From the NCBI RefSeq assembly GCF_000826655.1, contig NZ_JXJO01000019.1, forward strand, positions 1 through 64,000: a stretch of 64,000 nucleotides of DNA, read 5' to 3'. Positions 33,684 to 42,465 of this stretch are shown here, in pieces. Source of the DNA: Psychroserpens damuponensis. Its GTDB lineage: Bacteria; Bacteroidota; Bacteroidia; Flavobacteriales; Flavobacteriaceae. The position numbers and the translations under genes are program-made. Numbering within the stretch: the stretch's first letter is position 1; each line of letters opens with the position of its first letter. Below the pieces are notes generated by a model, which was not told the origin of the DNA, did no database searches, and saw only the letters and a list, made by a program, of their open reading frames with translations.

Positions 33684-35132
33684 ATGAAAAAAATTGTAAT
33701 TACCTTAATTGCCAGTTTAACCATTGGTTTTAGTTTTGCTCAAGTATTTAACACTGAGCATAGTGCACATTTTACAAAAGAAAGTAAAAAGGATATTTAT
33801 AAAATACACTTTCCAACTGCCTACGGTTTTACAACGTTACATCATTTAGACAATGTCATGATGGATAACATCAAAGCAATGGTGTTTACAAAGTACGACC
33901 AAGAAATGAAGGCTGGAGAAACAATGACCTTTAATTTACCAAAATTAGGTTTGCGTGCTTCAGATTTGCAAGAGACCATAGAAATTGACGATAAATTGAT
34001 TGTCTTATCTACTGTAATGGATAAAAAATCGGCTAAGCATAATCTTAACGCTCAAGTGTTTAACAATACTAATTTTAGTGTGAATGACAATAAGGTAATT
34101 GCTTCATTTCCTATTGAGAAATATTCAAAATCTGGGTTTTATAATATTGCTATTTCTCCAGATCAAACTAAATTTGCCATTGTTGCTAATATGCCATTCG
34201 TAAAGAAAACGCAAGAAAAAGTAAAGGTTTGGGTCTATGATATGCAACTCAATTTACTTTGGGAACAAAGCGAAACATTATCATATGAAAGCGATAGAGC
34301 TTATAACGAACAGATTTTTTTACAAAACTCTGGCATTGTTTTAATGAACAAAACTATTGATGCCTACAAAAAGAGTAGACACAATAAATTATTAGCTTTT
34401 AATGGTAAAGGTGTTGAAACCTTTGATTTTTCTCAAGACGGTTTTTTACCAATGAATATGCAACTCATTAATGTTAATGGTTTACCTATGCTTACAGGAT
34501 TCTACTGGAATGGCAAAAAAACAATCATCAAAATCAATAGCAAAGAAGGTAATGAAAACAATGGTGCCTTTTTATATGATTTAGGTACAAAAACGTTAAT
34601 AGGCATTCATGAATGGAGCGACAAATTAGATGCTTCAGATTTAAAAAGCCTTGAAGTTGTAGATGTCACCATTAAAGGTGATGATATCTACATGATTGGA
34701 GAAAAATACCTGTACGATAGTGAATTTAGAAAAAATGGAAATACAACAACCACAGATCTAGATTATCTTTATACCTATGGTTCTAGCGTAATCGTAAATT
34801 TTGATACCAAAGGAACTTTAAAAGGATTTATCCCTTTATTTAATTCTAAACAATACAAAAACGAAGCTAAAGAACGAGGATCATTAACAACTTTGGTGTT
34901 AGAAAACGGCTTGCGAGTGTTCTCAAACAATGACAACCACATTACAATGAATTCGTTTTTTGTTGATGCAAGAGAAACATTTAATTACCCAAGGGTTATC
35001 CCTTTTGATCATGGTACAGCAACAATACCAAACGTCATTCCTCATACGGTTAGAGACGTAAAAAATTACGCTATGGTATATTATATCACACAATACAGAG
35101 ATCGTTATTGGTTTAATAAAATGACTTGGTAA
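33684..35132 (+). CDS. Hypothetical secreted protein, beta-propeller-like
   Basis: 482 residues with a signal peptide ending near 19 (SFAQ). The rest is beta-rich with a repeating pattern (KFAIVANMPF, KVWVYDMQLNLLWEQSE, KLLAFNGKG, GAFLYDLGTK), consistent with a propeller, although no family is recognised. It is cotranscribed with the preceding secreted protein and ended by a strong terminator. Function unknown. Confidence 0.75.
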   Translation: MKKIVITLIASLTIGFSFAQVFNTEHSAHFTKESKKDIYKIHFPTAYGFTTLHHLDNVMMDNIKAMVFTKYDQEMKAGETMTFNLPKLGLRASDLQETIEIDDKLIVLSTVMDKKSAKHNLNAQVFNNTNFSVNDNKVIASFPIEKYSKSGFYNIAISPDQTKFAIVANMPFVKKTQEKVKVWVYDMQLNLLWEQSETLSYESDRAYNEQIFLQNSGIVLMNKTIDAYKKSRHNKLLAFNGKGVETFDFSQDGFLPMNMQLINVNGLPMLTGFYWNGKKTIIKINSKEGNENNGAFLYDLGTKTLIGIHEWSDKLDASDLKSLEVVDVTIKGDDIYMIGEKYLYDSEFRKNGNTTTTDLDYLYTYGSSVIVNFDTKGTLKGFIPLFNSKQYKNEAKERGSLTTLVLENGLRVFSNNDNHITMNSFFVDARETFNYPRVIPFDHGTATIPNVIPHTVRDVKNYAMVYYITQYRDRYWFNKMTW

Positions 35133-35162
35133 GATTAAAATAGACTAGAGCTTGGATATTTA

Positions 35163-35253
35163 AAATTTCCGAAGACCTATAAAAAAGCTAGTTAGATAGT
35201 ACGCTAACTAGCTTTTTTGGTTTTAAGTCATTTTTCTTCGGAAATGTAACTCA
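35163..35253. repeat. Inverted pair of the dispersed word around a terminator
   Basis: TTCCGAAG (35167-35174) lies before and CTTCGGAA (35236-35243) after the terminator at 35181-35218. The right arm is part of the 22-base exact repeat (35232-35253) shared with 32384-32405. Confidence 0.75.
35181..35218 (+). terminator. Strong intrinsic terminator after the secreted-protein pair
   Basis: AAAAAAGCTAGTTAG (35181-35195) and CTAACTAGCTTTTTT (35204-35218) form a perfect 15-base arm pair with an 8-base loop, active in either direction. Confidence 0.93.
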
Positions 35254-35297
35254 ATTGATTAATTTTAGAATTATAATATAGTCTCATAACACCAATC

Positions 35298-35768
35298 ATG
35301 AAAGCAGTATCTGTAGTCACCATAAGAAAAGAACTCAAGCATAAATCTAATGAAGAATTAGCAGAGCTTTGCCTACGCCTTTCTCGTTTTAAAAAGGAAA
35401 ACAAAGAGCTTCTCACCTATTTACTGTTTGAAGCAGATAGCGAACAAGGCTATATCGAAACTGTAAAAGCTGAAATTGATGAGCAATTTGAAATTATAAA
35501 TACTAATAGCTATTTCTACATTAAAAAAAGTGTTCGTAAAATTTTAAGAAACACTAAAAAGTACATTAGATACTCGCTCAACAAAGAGACTGAAGTTGAA
35601 CTCCTCCTCTACTTTTGTAAAAAATTAAAAGAAATGAAACCGTCTATGCGTCGCAACACAACGTTGACAAATCTTTATGATCGTAACATAGAAGCCATAA
35701 CAAAAAAGGTTTTAAAGCTTCATGAAGATTTGCAATATGATTACCAAAACATATTACAAGATTATTAG
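35298..35768 (+). CDS. Hypothetical helical protein
   Basis: 156 residues, almost wholly alpha-helical and basic, with no signal. KHKSNEELAELCLRLSRFKK and RKILRNTKKYIRYSLN suggest a helical bundle. No family recognised by name, though proteins of this look are common in Flavobacteriaceae. The next gene's ATG follows its stop directly, so the two are coupled. Confidence 0.7.
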   Translation: MKAVSVVTIRKELKHKSNEELAELCLRLSRFKKENKELLTYLLFEADSEQGYIETVKAEIDEQFEIINTNSYFYIKKSVRKILRNTKKYIRYSLNKETEVELLLYFCKKLKEMKPSMRRNTTLTNLYDRNIEAITKKVLKLHEDLQYDYQNILQDY

Positions 35769-36452
35769 ATGTTTAACTTTAAATATTTAATAGTTATATT
35801 ATTACTTCTTAGTGGTTTTCAAGACACTACTCCTAATATATGTTATCATAGTATTTATACAGGACCTAATGACCAAAGGCCAATTGTAGTTGATCTATGG
35901 TTTAGCAACATAGGAAAAAAGCTCATAAAAGAAACCAAAGATTCAAAAAATAGAGTGATTCAACTCGAATTTTTACGGGATGGAACTTACTCTAGTTTTG
36001 GTAATTTTCCAATAGCAAAAGTCACTTATACATACGTTGAAAACACTATAATAGAAACCTCTTATGATAAACACGGAAACACCATTTACGTAGATAAATT
36101 TGGTGCACATTATCAATCTATTTATCATTTAGATGACAACGGATTGATTGTAAAAGCCGAAAGAATCTATGATTTTGATACTAAGGATCCTGTTTGGAAA
36201 CAACTACACATGAAACCACCAACTAAAGCTGACCTTAAAACAGAAGCTCGTGATTATTTCACGGAATATTATGCAAATAAACCACTGGAAGTAGAATTCT
36301 ATAAATATTCATATTATAAACTTAATGGTGTCTACCCTGTCTCTAAAGATTACCAATTAGAAAGTGATTATAAAACAAAATACTTAGATTATTTAATAGA
36401 AGAAGGTATTGCCATTGGTGTACATAAACTTTTAAAAACCACTCATAACTAA
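35769..36452 (+). CDS. Hypothetical secreted protein
   Basis: 227 residues. A signal peptide ends near 20 (LLLLSGFQD). The mature part is beta-rich with tyrosine-rich strands (TYTYVENTIIETSYDKHGN) and no known motif; it may be periplasmic. The ATG immediately follows the stop of the helical protein gene. A bidirectional terminator follows. Confidence 0.7.
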   Translation: MFNFKYLIVILLLLSGFQDTTPNICYHSIYTGPNDQRPIVVDLWFSNIGKKLIKETKDSKNRVIQLEFLRDGTYSSFGNFPIAKVTYTYVENTIIETSYDKHGNTIYVDKFGAHYQSIYHLDDNGLIVKAERIYDFDTKDPVWKQLHMKPPTKADLKTEARDYFTEYYANKPLEVEFYKYSYYKLNGVYPVSKDYQLESDYKTKYLDYLIEEGIAIGVHKLLKTTHN

Positions 36453-36500
36453 TATATTTTACGTAGTCACACATTCTATTTCAAATGGAGTAAAAAAAAA

Positions 36501-36528
36501 GCACAGCAACAAAAATGTGTTACTGTGC
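36501..36528. terminator. Bidirectional terminator between convergent genes
   Basis: GCACAG-C-AACA (36501-36511) pairs with TGTT-A-CTGTGC (36518-36528). A run of nine A lies left and four T right, so it is strongest for the minus-strand amidotransferase-like gene. Confidence 0.8.
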
Positions 36529-36580
36529 TTTTCAACATAAAAGATATGTTTAAAACTCAATCATGTTATTTGATACAAGA

Positions 36581-37141
36581 TTATGCAGTTTGCATATCAT
36601 GCTTACCTTCATAAACCTCTTCTACTAATTTAGAGCAGAATGCTGGTAAATCATTAGGATTTCTACTTGTTACTAATCCTTCATCTACAACAACTTCTTC
36701 ATCTACCCAATTTGCTCCTGCATTAATAATATCTTTTTTGATAGAATTAAATGATGTCACTTTTCTATCTTTTAAAACATCTGCCTCTACTAATAACCAT
36801 GGTGCATGGCATATGGCTGCAACAGGTTTATGATTTTCAAAAAACGATTTTGTAAAGTTTACAGCTTTTTCATTACGTCTTAATTTGTCAGGATTAATAA
36901 CGCCTCCTGGTAAGACTAATGCATTATAATCTGATTGTGATACTTGATCTAAGGTTTTGTCAACATCATATTCGTTACTCCAATTCCCATCAGCCCAAGC
37001 TTTTATTTTACCAGAATCTTCAGATACAATATGCACATCGGCTCCAGCTTCTTTTAAAGCATTCATTGGTTCTCTTAATTCACTTTCTTCAAATCCATTT
37101 GTTGCTAAAATTGCAACTTTCTTTCTTTCTAAGTTTTCCAT
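36581..37141 (-). CDS. DJ-1/PfpI-family protein (type 1 glutamine amidotransferase-like)
   Basis: 186 residues, the usual length. The nucleophile elbow has C111-H112 (AAICHAPWLL) and an acidic residue near 18-21 (NGFEESE), the PfpI/YhbO pattern. Members act as general-stress hydrolases or deglycase-like proteins; the precise reaction is debated. The gene is single, facing a terminator on its right-to-left path. Confidence 0.9.
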   Translation of the reverse strand: MENLERKKVAILATNGFEESELREPMNALKEAGADVHIVSEDSGKIKAWADGNWSNEYDVDKTLDQVSQSDYNALVLPGGVINPDKLRRNEKAVNFTKSFFENHKPVAAICHAPWLLVEADVLKDRKVTSFNSIKKDIINAGANWVDEEVVVDEGLVTSRNPNDLPAFCSKLVEEVYEGKHDMQTA

Positions 37142-37204
37142 TTTTACTATTTTGGTTTTTATTGTTAATAATTTCGATTACTTCAATATAACACACAAAT
37201 AGCC

Positions 37205-37231
37205 TTAAACCCAATATTTTAAAGGGTTTAA
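37205..37231 (-). terminator. Hairpin after holA, weak terminator candidate
   Basis: TTAAACCC (37205-37212) and GGGTTTAA (37224-37231) form an 8-base stem. A second pair, AGCCTTAA (37201-37208) and TTAAGGCT (37262-37269), encloses it. No T-run follows. Confidence 0.35.
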
Positions 37232-37268
37232 CGATGATTTAATAGTTTGTGTTAATGGATGTTAAGGC

Positions 37269-38273
37269 TTAACTAAAAATCTTAACCAGTAATTCTTTAA
37301 GCAAATCTCCTTGAGGTACAGCATTAGATTGTACACCTTTACTACGTACATCAAATTCACGTAATGTAGAAATCACCTGACTCACTTTTCGCATCGGAAA
37401 ATTGCGTGCTGCAGTCACATATTCATTCACAAAATATGGGTTAATTTTTAATGCAGATGCTACATTTCTCGGGTTTTTGTCATTTAAACCATGATAATGC
37501 AACAGTTGTGAAAAGAAACTAAACAATAGTGAAACCGTCATCACCATTGGGTTGTCCTTAGGATTATCGGCAAAATACTTTACAATTTTGAATGCTTTTA
37601 GAGTATCTCCTGCTCCAATCGCTTTTCGTAACTCAAAATTATTGTAATCTTTACTAATTCCAATATGTTGTTCAACATGTTCTGCGGAAATTTGAGTACC
37701 TTCAGGTAGTACTATTTTAAGTTTTTCTAGTTCGTTGTTAATTTTACTTAAGTCGGTCCCTAAAAACTCAACAAGCATTTGGGATGCTTTTGGTGAAATG
37801 GTATAGTTTTGTCCGGCTAAAACACGACGAATCCATTCTCCAACCTGATTTTCGTACATTTTTTTGCTTTCAAAAGCAACACCAGTTTTTTTTATGGCTT
37901 TGTATAAAGCTTTCCTTTTATCAACCTTTTTGTACTTATAGTTAATCACCAACACTGTAGAAGGTTGAGGATTGGCTGCATAAGCTGCTAATTTTTCTAT
38001 AGAACGAGATAAATCTTGCGCTTCTTTTACAATAACAACTTGGCGTTCTGCCATCATAGGAAAACGTTTCGCATTACCAACAATGTCATCAATAGTAACA
38101 TCACGACCATATAAAACCATTTGGTTGAATCCCTTTTCTTCTTCGACAAGGACATTATTTTCAATATAATCTGAAATCGCATCAATATAATAAGGCTCCT
38201 CACCCATTAAAAAATAAATGGGTTTAATATTTCCTTTTTTGATATCTGCTACAATAAGCTTTACGTCGTCCAA
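37269..38273 (-). CDS. holA: DNA polymerase III subunit delta
   Basis: 334 residues. The N-terminus PIYFLMGEEPYYIDAISDYI is the delta signature, followed by AAA-like folds without an intact P-loop, with LNNELEKL in the middle helical region (about 205-215) and a C-terminal collar domain. Delta opens the beta clamp in the clamp loader. The gene is divergent from the small restriction-type nuclease-like gene, an arrangement often seen in Bacteroidota. Confidence 0.93.
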   Translation of the reverse strand: MDDVKLIVADIKKGNIKPIYFLMGEEPYYIDAISDYIENNVLVEEEKGFNQMVLYGRDVTIDDIVGNAKRFPMMAERQVVIVKEAQDLSRSIEKLAAYAANPQPSTVLVINYKYKKVDKRKALYKAIKKTGVAFESKKMYENQVGEWIRRVLAGQNYTISPKASQMLVEFLGTDLSKINNELEKLKIVLPEGTQISAEHVEQHIGISKDYNNFELRKAIGAGDTLKAFKIVKYFADNPKDNPMVMTVSLLFSFFSQLLHYHGLNDKNPRNVASALKINPYFVNEYVTAARNFPMRKVSQVISTLREFDVRSKGVQSNAVPQGDLLKELLVKIFS

Positions 38274-38325
38274 CTTCTAAAAATTGTGATTTTTTAATCT
38301 CTAATCTTAAAAATAAGACTTGAGA

Positions 38326-38356
38326 TTTGGTATTTGTTTTTTGTAAGTTAACTTTG
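38326..38356 (+). promoter_or_regulatory. Promoter of the nuclease-like gene next to holA
   Basis: TTTG at 38326-38329, a 19-base spacer, and TAACTTTG at 38349-38356, a full consensus match. The ATG is 22 bases further. Confidence 0.75.
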
Positions 38357-38377
38357 AAAAAATCCTAGTTTGCATCT

Positions 38378-38821
38378 ATGCAAGAATTAAATTTTCCTAA
38401 GTTTAAATTCCGTTTCAAAAGTAACGAAAATAAAGTTTCTATTTTTGATGCTATTCGTAAAAAATTCATCGTTTTACAACCCGAAGAATGGGTACGTCAA
38501 CATTGTGTACACTATTTAATAGACTATAAAAAATATCCAAAATCTTTAATAAATGTTGAAAAAGAACTCAAAGTTAACGGGTTATCAAAACGCTATGATA
38601 TAGTAGTTTTCAATACTGATGGTAGTATACATTTAATTGTAGAATGTAAATCGCATAAAATTAAGATTGACCAAACTACATTTGACCAAATTGCACGTTA
38701 TAATTTAGCTTTAAACGCTACCTATTTAATGGTCACTAACGGAATTAATCATTATTATTGTATGATGGATTTTGAGAAAGAACGTTATATGTTTCTAGAA
38801 GATGTACCAGAGTATTCTTGA
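38378..38821 (+). CDS. Solitary type I restriction R-protein N-terminal-like domain
   Basis: 147 residues. RYDIVVF (D near 73) and LIVECKSHKI (E-x-K near 88-90) form a PD-(D/E)xK core, of the HSDR_N_2 kind. No helicase or methyltransferase is attached or nearby, and the gene lies by holA, a pairing seen in Bacteroidota, so it is probably a housekeeping nuclease-fold protein and not a restriction system. Cytoplasmic; role unknown. A dispersed word follows the stop (38828-38835). Confidence 0.8.
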   Translation: MQELNFPKFKFRFKSNENKVSIFDAIRKKFIVLQPEEWVRQHCVHYLIDYKKYPKSLINVEKELKVNGLSKRYDIVVFNTDGSIHLIVECKSHKIKIDQTTFDQIARYNLALNATYLMVTNGINHYYCMMDFEKERYMFLEDVPEYS

Positions 38822-38896
38822 AGTTTTCTTCGGAAATGTGATTTTATAACACTATTTATTTAAATCGTAATTAGTAATAATGCATTAGGTCAAAAC

Positions 38897-39655
38897 ATGT
38901 GGTTTAAAAAACAAAAAAACATAGATTTATTTAATCACCCTCTTATCTCAAAATTAGATGCAAACGTAGCTGGACTTTTAAATATCAATGTTATTTCCAC
39001 TAATCTAGAAAAACTAAAACAATTTCATAAAGAAGAAATAAAACAAAGTGGTATAGCCCCAAACGACATCGTTTTGTTATATGAAAAGCATAATGAAGAC
39101 CTGATAAAATTTATTTGTTATACGTATCATCAAGAACTAAAATTTGAAGAAAACAATACGCGCCCAAACCAACAAGATTCCAAAACATTAGGATTAAGTA
39201 AAGCATTTAGTATAACATATGCTATATATTACTTTTTCTTAAAAAATGATAAAAAACAGCTATCAAAGTATTTATCAAAAAGAAGAATCCCACAATACGA
39301 GAAATTTAATCAACGACTTCAACAATATGATACGCTCTCAAAAGGTGTTATGTTTGCAGATTCATATATTCAATATGCAGGTGGTTATAATAAAGAACAT
39401 GTAAATTCTAGTGATATTACAAAAGCACTTGATGATATCAAAAAAATGGACGAAGAACATGGTGCTTTTTGGATTGCGATGTTAATTGAAGATGAAGAAT
39501 TTATCATAGAAGTAGACAAAGGTTTAAACCTATCTTTTATATTTGGAGACGAAGAGTTTCAATATAAATCACAAGATCGAAATGAGACTAAATCAATTTT
39601 AGAATTACATATTAATAAAGAATTTGATAACATAAAATCAATCGTAAAAAAATAA
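38897..39655 (+). CDS. Hypothetical soluble protein
   Basis: 252 residues, no signal or membrane helix. Mostly helical; features include a lysine-rich segment (LKNDKKQLSKYLSKRR) at 117-132 and an acidic C-terminus (EDEEFIIEVD). No family recognised. The following glycosyltransferase frame begins 33 bases after the stop. Confidence 0.65.
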   Translation: MWFKKQKNIDLFNHPLISKLDANVAGLLNINVISTNLEKLKQFHKEEIKQSGIAPNDIVLLYEKHNEDLIKFICYTYHQELKFEENNTRPNQQDSKTLGLSKAFSITYAIYYFFLKNDKKQLSKYLSKRRIPQYEKFNQRLQQYDTLSKGVMFADSYIQYAGGYNKEHVNSSDITKALDDIKKMDEEHGAFWIAMLIEDEEFIIEVDKGLNLSFIFGDEEFQYKSQDRNETKSILELHINKEFDNIKSIVKK

Positions 39656-39688
39656 ATAATCACAATACCTTATTAAAACCCTAAAATC

Positions 39689-40669
39689 CTGAAAACAGCA
39701 ATCGTTATACTCAACTGGAACGGAAAAGAATTACTAGAAAAATTCTTACCATCTGTCACGCAATATTCTGAAGGCGCAGAGATTTATGTCGCAGATAATG
39801 CATCTACTGATGATTCTATCGATTTTGTAGTGAGCACATTTCCGCAGGTAAAGATCATAAAAAATGAAATAAATGGTGGTTATGCTAAAGGATATAATGA
39901 AGCACTAAAACAAGTAAATGCAGACGTTTTTTGTTTATTAAATAGTGATGTAGAAGTCACACCAAACTGGCTCACTCCTATTATTAATGAATTTGAAACG
40001 AACGCTAATACTAACATTATTCAACCAAAAATTTTAGACTATAAAAACAAAGCGTATTTTGAATATGCTGGAGCAGCTGGTGGTTTTATAGACACATACG
40101 GTTACGCCTATTGTAGAGGTCGTATTTTTGATACTATTGAAAAAGATGAAGGCCAATACAATGACACAACATCGATATTTTGGGCTTCAGGTGCTTGTTT
40201 GTTTATTAAAAAATCAGTTTTTAATACACTCAACGGTTTTGATGAAAGCTATTTTGCGCATTTTGAAGAAATAGATTTATGTTGGCGAGCATATAATGCT
40301 GGTTTTAACACAACATATGTTGGTGCTTCAACCGTATATCATGTTGGAGGCGCAACTTTAAATGCTATCAACCCCAAAAAAACATATCTTAATTTTAGAA
40401 ACAGTTTATTTACACTTACCAAAAATTGTGAACGCCCTCTTTTTGGCATTATATTTATTAGATTGACACTTGATGGCCTTGCAGGTTTGAAATTTTTATT
40501 CAGTTTAAAAACTGCTCATTTTATTGCTATTTTAAAGGCCCATTTTAGCTTTTATGCTAACTTAACAAGGCTTTTAAAACAACGTAAAACCCTTCCGAAG
40601 AAAAAAAAGAACTACAAAATCACCTCAATCGTCTGGTCCTACTTCATTAAAAAACGTCGTACATACTAA
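39689..40669 (+). CDS. Family 2 glycosyltransferase, apparently starting at CTG
   Basis: 326 residues if translation starts at CTG 39689. The frame is open from a TAA at 39674 with no ATG, GTG or TTG until GTG 39830, yet the bases between encode the essential start of a GT-A fold: KTAIVILNWNGKELL and DNASTDDS. Starting at 39830 would delete these. The nucleotide-binding strand is NSDVEV (DxD-like) near 90 and the catalytic GFDESYFAHFEEIDLC block lies near 185-200. The C-terminal part is hydrophobic. It should add a sugar to a lipid- or polymer-linked acceptor. The start needs protein-level proof. Confidence 0.8.
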   Translation: MKTAIVILNWNGKELLEKFLPSVTQYSEGAEIYVADNASTDDSIDFVVSTFPQVKIIKNEINGGYAKGYNEALKQVNADVFCLLNSDVEVTPNWLTPIINEFETNANTNIIQPKILDYKNKAYFEYAGAAGGFIDTYGYAYCRGRIFDTIEKDEGQYNDTTSIFWASGACLFIKKSVFNTLNGFDESYFAHFEEIDLCWRAYNAGFNTTYVGASTVYHVGGATLNAINPKKTYLNFRNSLFTLTKNCERPLFGIIFIRLTLDGLAGLKFLFSLKTAHFIAILKAHFSFYANLTRLLKQRKTLPKKKKNYKITSIVWSYFIKKRRTY

Positions 40670-40728
40670 TTGTTAGTAAATGTGTTAAAATTTTAGTTAA
40701 ATACATTAATAGGAACTGTACTTTTCTC

Positions 40729-40736
40729 TAATTTTG
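40729..40736 (+). promoter_or_regulatory. Promoter -7 element of the OmpA-like lipoprotein gene
   Basis: TAATTTTG matches TAnnTTTG; the leader would be about 50 bases. Confidence 0.5.
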
Positions 40737-40791
40737 GTGTGTTCTAAGAAATGAACATGTAAAAATTTATAACTAATTTTTAAAAACTATT

Positions 40792-41649
40792 ATGAAAAAA
40801 TTAATGCTATTAAGTGTTGCTGGAATGTTGATTTTGACTTCATGTGTGTCTAAGAAAGAATTTATGGCACTAGAAACAAAACATAAAGAAACACAAGACT
40901 TATTAAACTCTGCAACTGTAAAATTAAATAGCTGTTTGTCTGATAAAGCGGCTGCTATGGCACGTGTAGAAACAATGAAAGATCAATTATCTGACTTACG
41001 AAAGACCAACCAAGATTTAATTGATACTAAAGGTAATTTAACGACATTAACACAAAAAGGTGCTGAGAACTTAGAAAAATCTTTAGAAAGCTTAAAAGAA
41101 AGAGATTTAAAAATTACAAGATTACAAGATGCTTTAACAAAAAAGGATAGTGTAACTCTTGCCATTGTATCTAGTTTAAAAAAGGCTGTTGGTATAAGTG
41201 ACCCAGATATTGAGGTAAATGTTGAAAAAGGTGTGGTATTTATTTCTATTGCAGATAAGTTATTATTCCAATCTGGAAGCTATAATGTAACGTCTAGAGC
41301 TAAAGATGTACTTGCAAAAGTGGCTAAAGTCATTAATAGTAAGCCTAACTTTGAAGCTATGGTAGAATCTCATACAGACAATGTTCCTTACAAAAAAGGC
41401 GTTTTAATTGATAACTGGGATTTAAGTGTAAAACGTGCAACATCTGTTGTGAGAGTTTTAGAAGAACTTGAAGTTAACCCTCAACAATTAATTGCTGCTG
41501 GTCGTAGCTCTTACGTGCCATTAGTAGAAAATGACACTGCAGATAATAAAGCAAAAAACAGACGTACTCGTATTGTTGTGCTTCCTAAAATTGACCAATT
41601 CTATGAAATGGTTGAAGAGGAAATGAAAAATTTATCTGAAGGAAACTAA
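40792..41649 (+). CDS. OmpA-family lipoprotein
   Basis: 285 residues. The signal ends at a lipobox C18 (ILTSC). Residues 25-120 form a coiled coil (ALETKHKETQDLLNSATVKL through the SLESLKERDLK region). The C-terminal OmpA domain (about 150-275) has the peptidoglycan-binding pattern: LFQSGSYNVT, VESHTDN, NWDLSVKRA and NRRTRIVV. It should link the outer membrane to peptidoglycan. Own promoter and strong terminator. Confidence 0.92.
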   Translation: MKKLMLLSVAGMLILTSCVSKKEFMALETKHKETQDLLNSATVKLNSCLSDKAAAMARVETMKDQLSDLRKTNQDLIDTKGNLTTLTQKGAENLEKSLESLKERDLKITRLQDALTKKDSVTLAIVSSLKKAVGISDPDIEVNVEKGVVFISIADKLLFQSGSYNVTSRAKDVLAKVAKVINSKPNFEAMVESHTDNVPYKKGVLIDNWDLSVKRATSVVRVLEELEVNPQQLIAAGRSSYVPLVENDTADNKAKNRRTRIVVLPKIDQFYEMVEEEMKNLSEGN

Positions 41650-41673
41650 TTCTGAAAATATAAATATAAAAAA

Positions 41674-41702
41674 AGCTCAATCGAAAGATTGGGCTTTTTT
41701 TT
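41674..41702 (+). terminator. Intrinsic terminator after the OmpA-like gene
   Basis: AGCTCAATC (41674-41682) and GATTGGGCT (41687-41695) with one G-T pair around a GAAA tetraloop; eight T follow. Confidence 0.93.
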
Positions 41703-41742
41703 GTGTCAAATGGTGACTATATAAATTCTCAATAAAATTGGT

Positions 41743-42363
41743 TTAAAATATCTCCAAACTCCCTTTTCCTTCTCTAATAACTATAGGTTCATCTTCAGAC
41801 AAATCAATAATGGTAGACCCTTCGTTTCCTCCATAACCACCATCAATCACGATATCTACTAAATTATCCCATTTTTCGAGAATAAGTTCAGGGTCAGTAG
41901 TATATTCAACAACAACATCTTCATCACGTATAGATGTAGATACTAAAGGATTACCCAATTGTTTTACAATCTCTAAAGTTATGGGATTATCTGGCACACG
42001 AATACCAACCGTTTTTCGTTTTTTAAAAGGGTGAGGTAAACTTTTAGAACCTGGTAAAATAAAAGTATAAGGACCAGGAAGTGCACGCTTTAAAATTTTA
42101 AACGTTGTCGTATCAATCTGTTTCACATAATCACTAAGATTACTCAAATCTTCACAAATAAATGAAAAATTAGACTTTTCTAACTTTACACCTTTTATTC
42201 TTGCAATTTTCTCTAATGCCTTGATTTTAGTTATATCACAACCCAAACCATACACCGTATCTGTTGGATAAATCACCAAACCGCCACGCTTTAAAACATC
42301 AACCACTTTCTTAATCTCCTTAGGGTTAGGATTTTCTTCATAAATTCTTATCAGTTGTGCCAT
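41743..42363 (-). CDS. L-threonylcarbamoyladenylate synthase (Sua5/YciO/YrdC family)
   Basis: 206 residues. The YrdC fold shows LVIYPTDTVYGLGCD (about 32-46), KR and the PGPYTFIL block with a conserved arginine/serine region (VGIRVPDNP, STSIRDED). The short length without a Sua5 extension fits TsaC or the related YciO. TsaC makes threonylcarbamoyl-AMP for the t6A base of tRNA. YciO-type proteins may differ, so the exact role needs comparison with the rest of the genome. Confidence 0.85.
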   Translation of the reverse strand: MAQLIRIYEENPNPKEIKKVVDVLKRGGLVIYPTDTVYGLGCDITKIKALEKIARIKGVKLEKSNFSFICEDLSNLSDYVKQIDTTTFKILKRALPGPYTFILPGSKSLPHPFKKRKTVGIRVPDNPITLEIVKQLGNPLVSTSIRDEDVVVEYTTDPELILEKWDNLVDIVIDGGYGGNEGSTIIDLSEDEPIVIREGKGSLEIF

Positions 42364-42465
42364 AATAATGTACCTTAAAATTACGTTACAAAGTAATTAA
42401 TTATTTTATTATGTCATAAGTCTCATTCTATTTTTATTAACGAGCTAAGCTTTAATTACAAACCC

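Noticed and set aside
36919-37202. Leucine-rich plus-strand frames over the DJ-1-like gene
   Set aside because: They are antisense to a well-supported gene and reflect its codon pattern.
38378-38821. Restriction endonuclease as part of a second R-M system
   Set aside because: No methyltransferase or helicase is near, and the gene lies by holA in a layout that looks like core genome.
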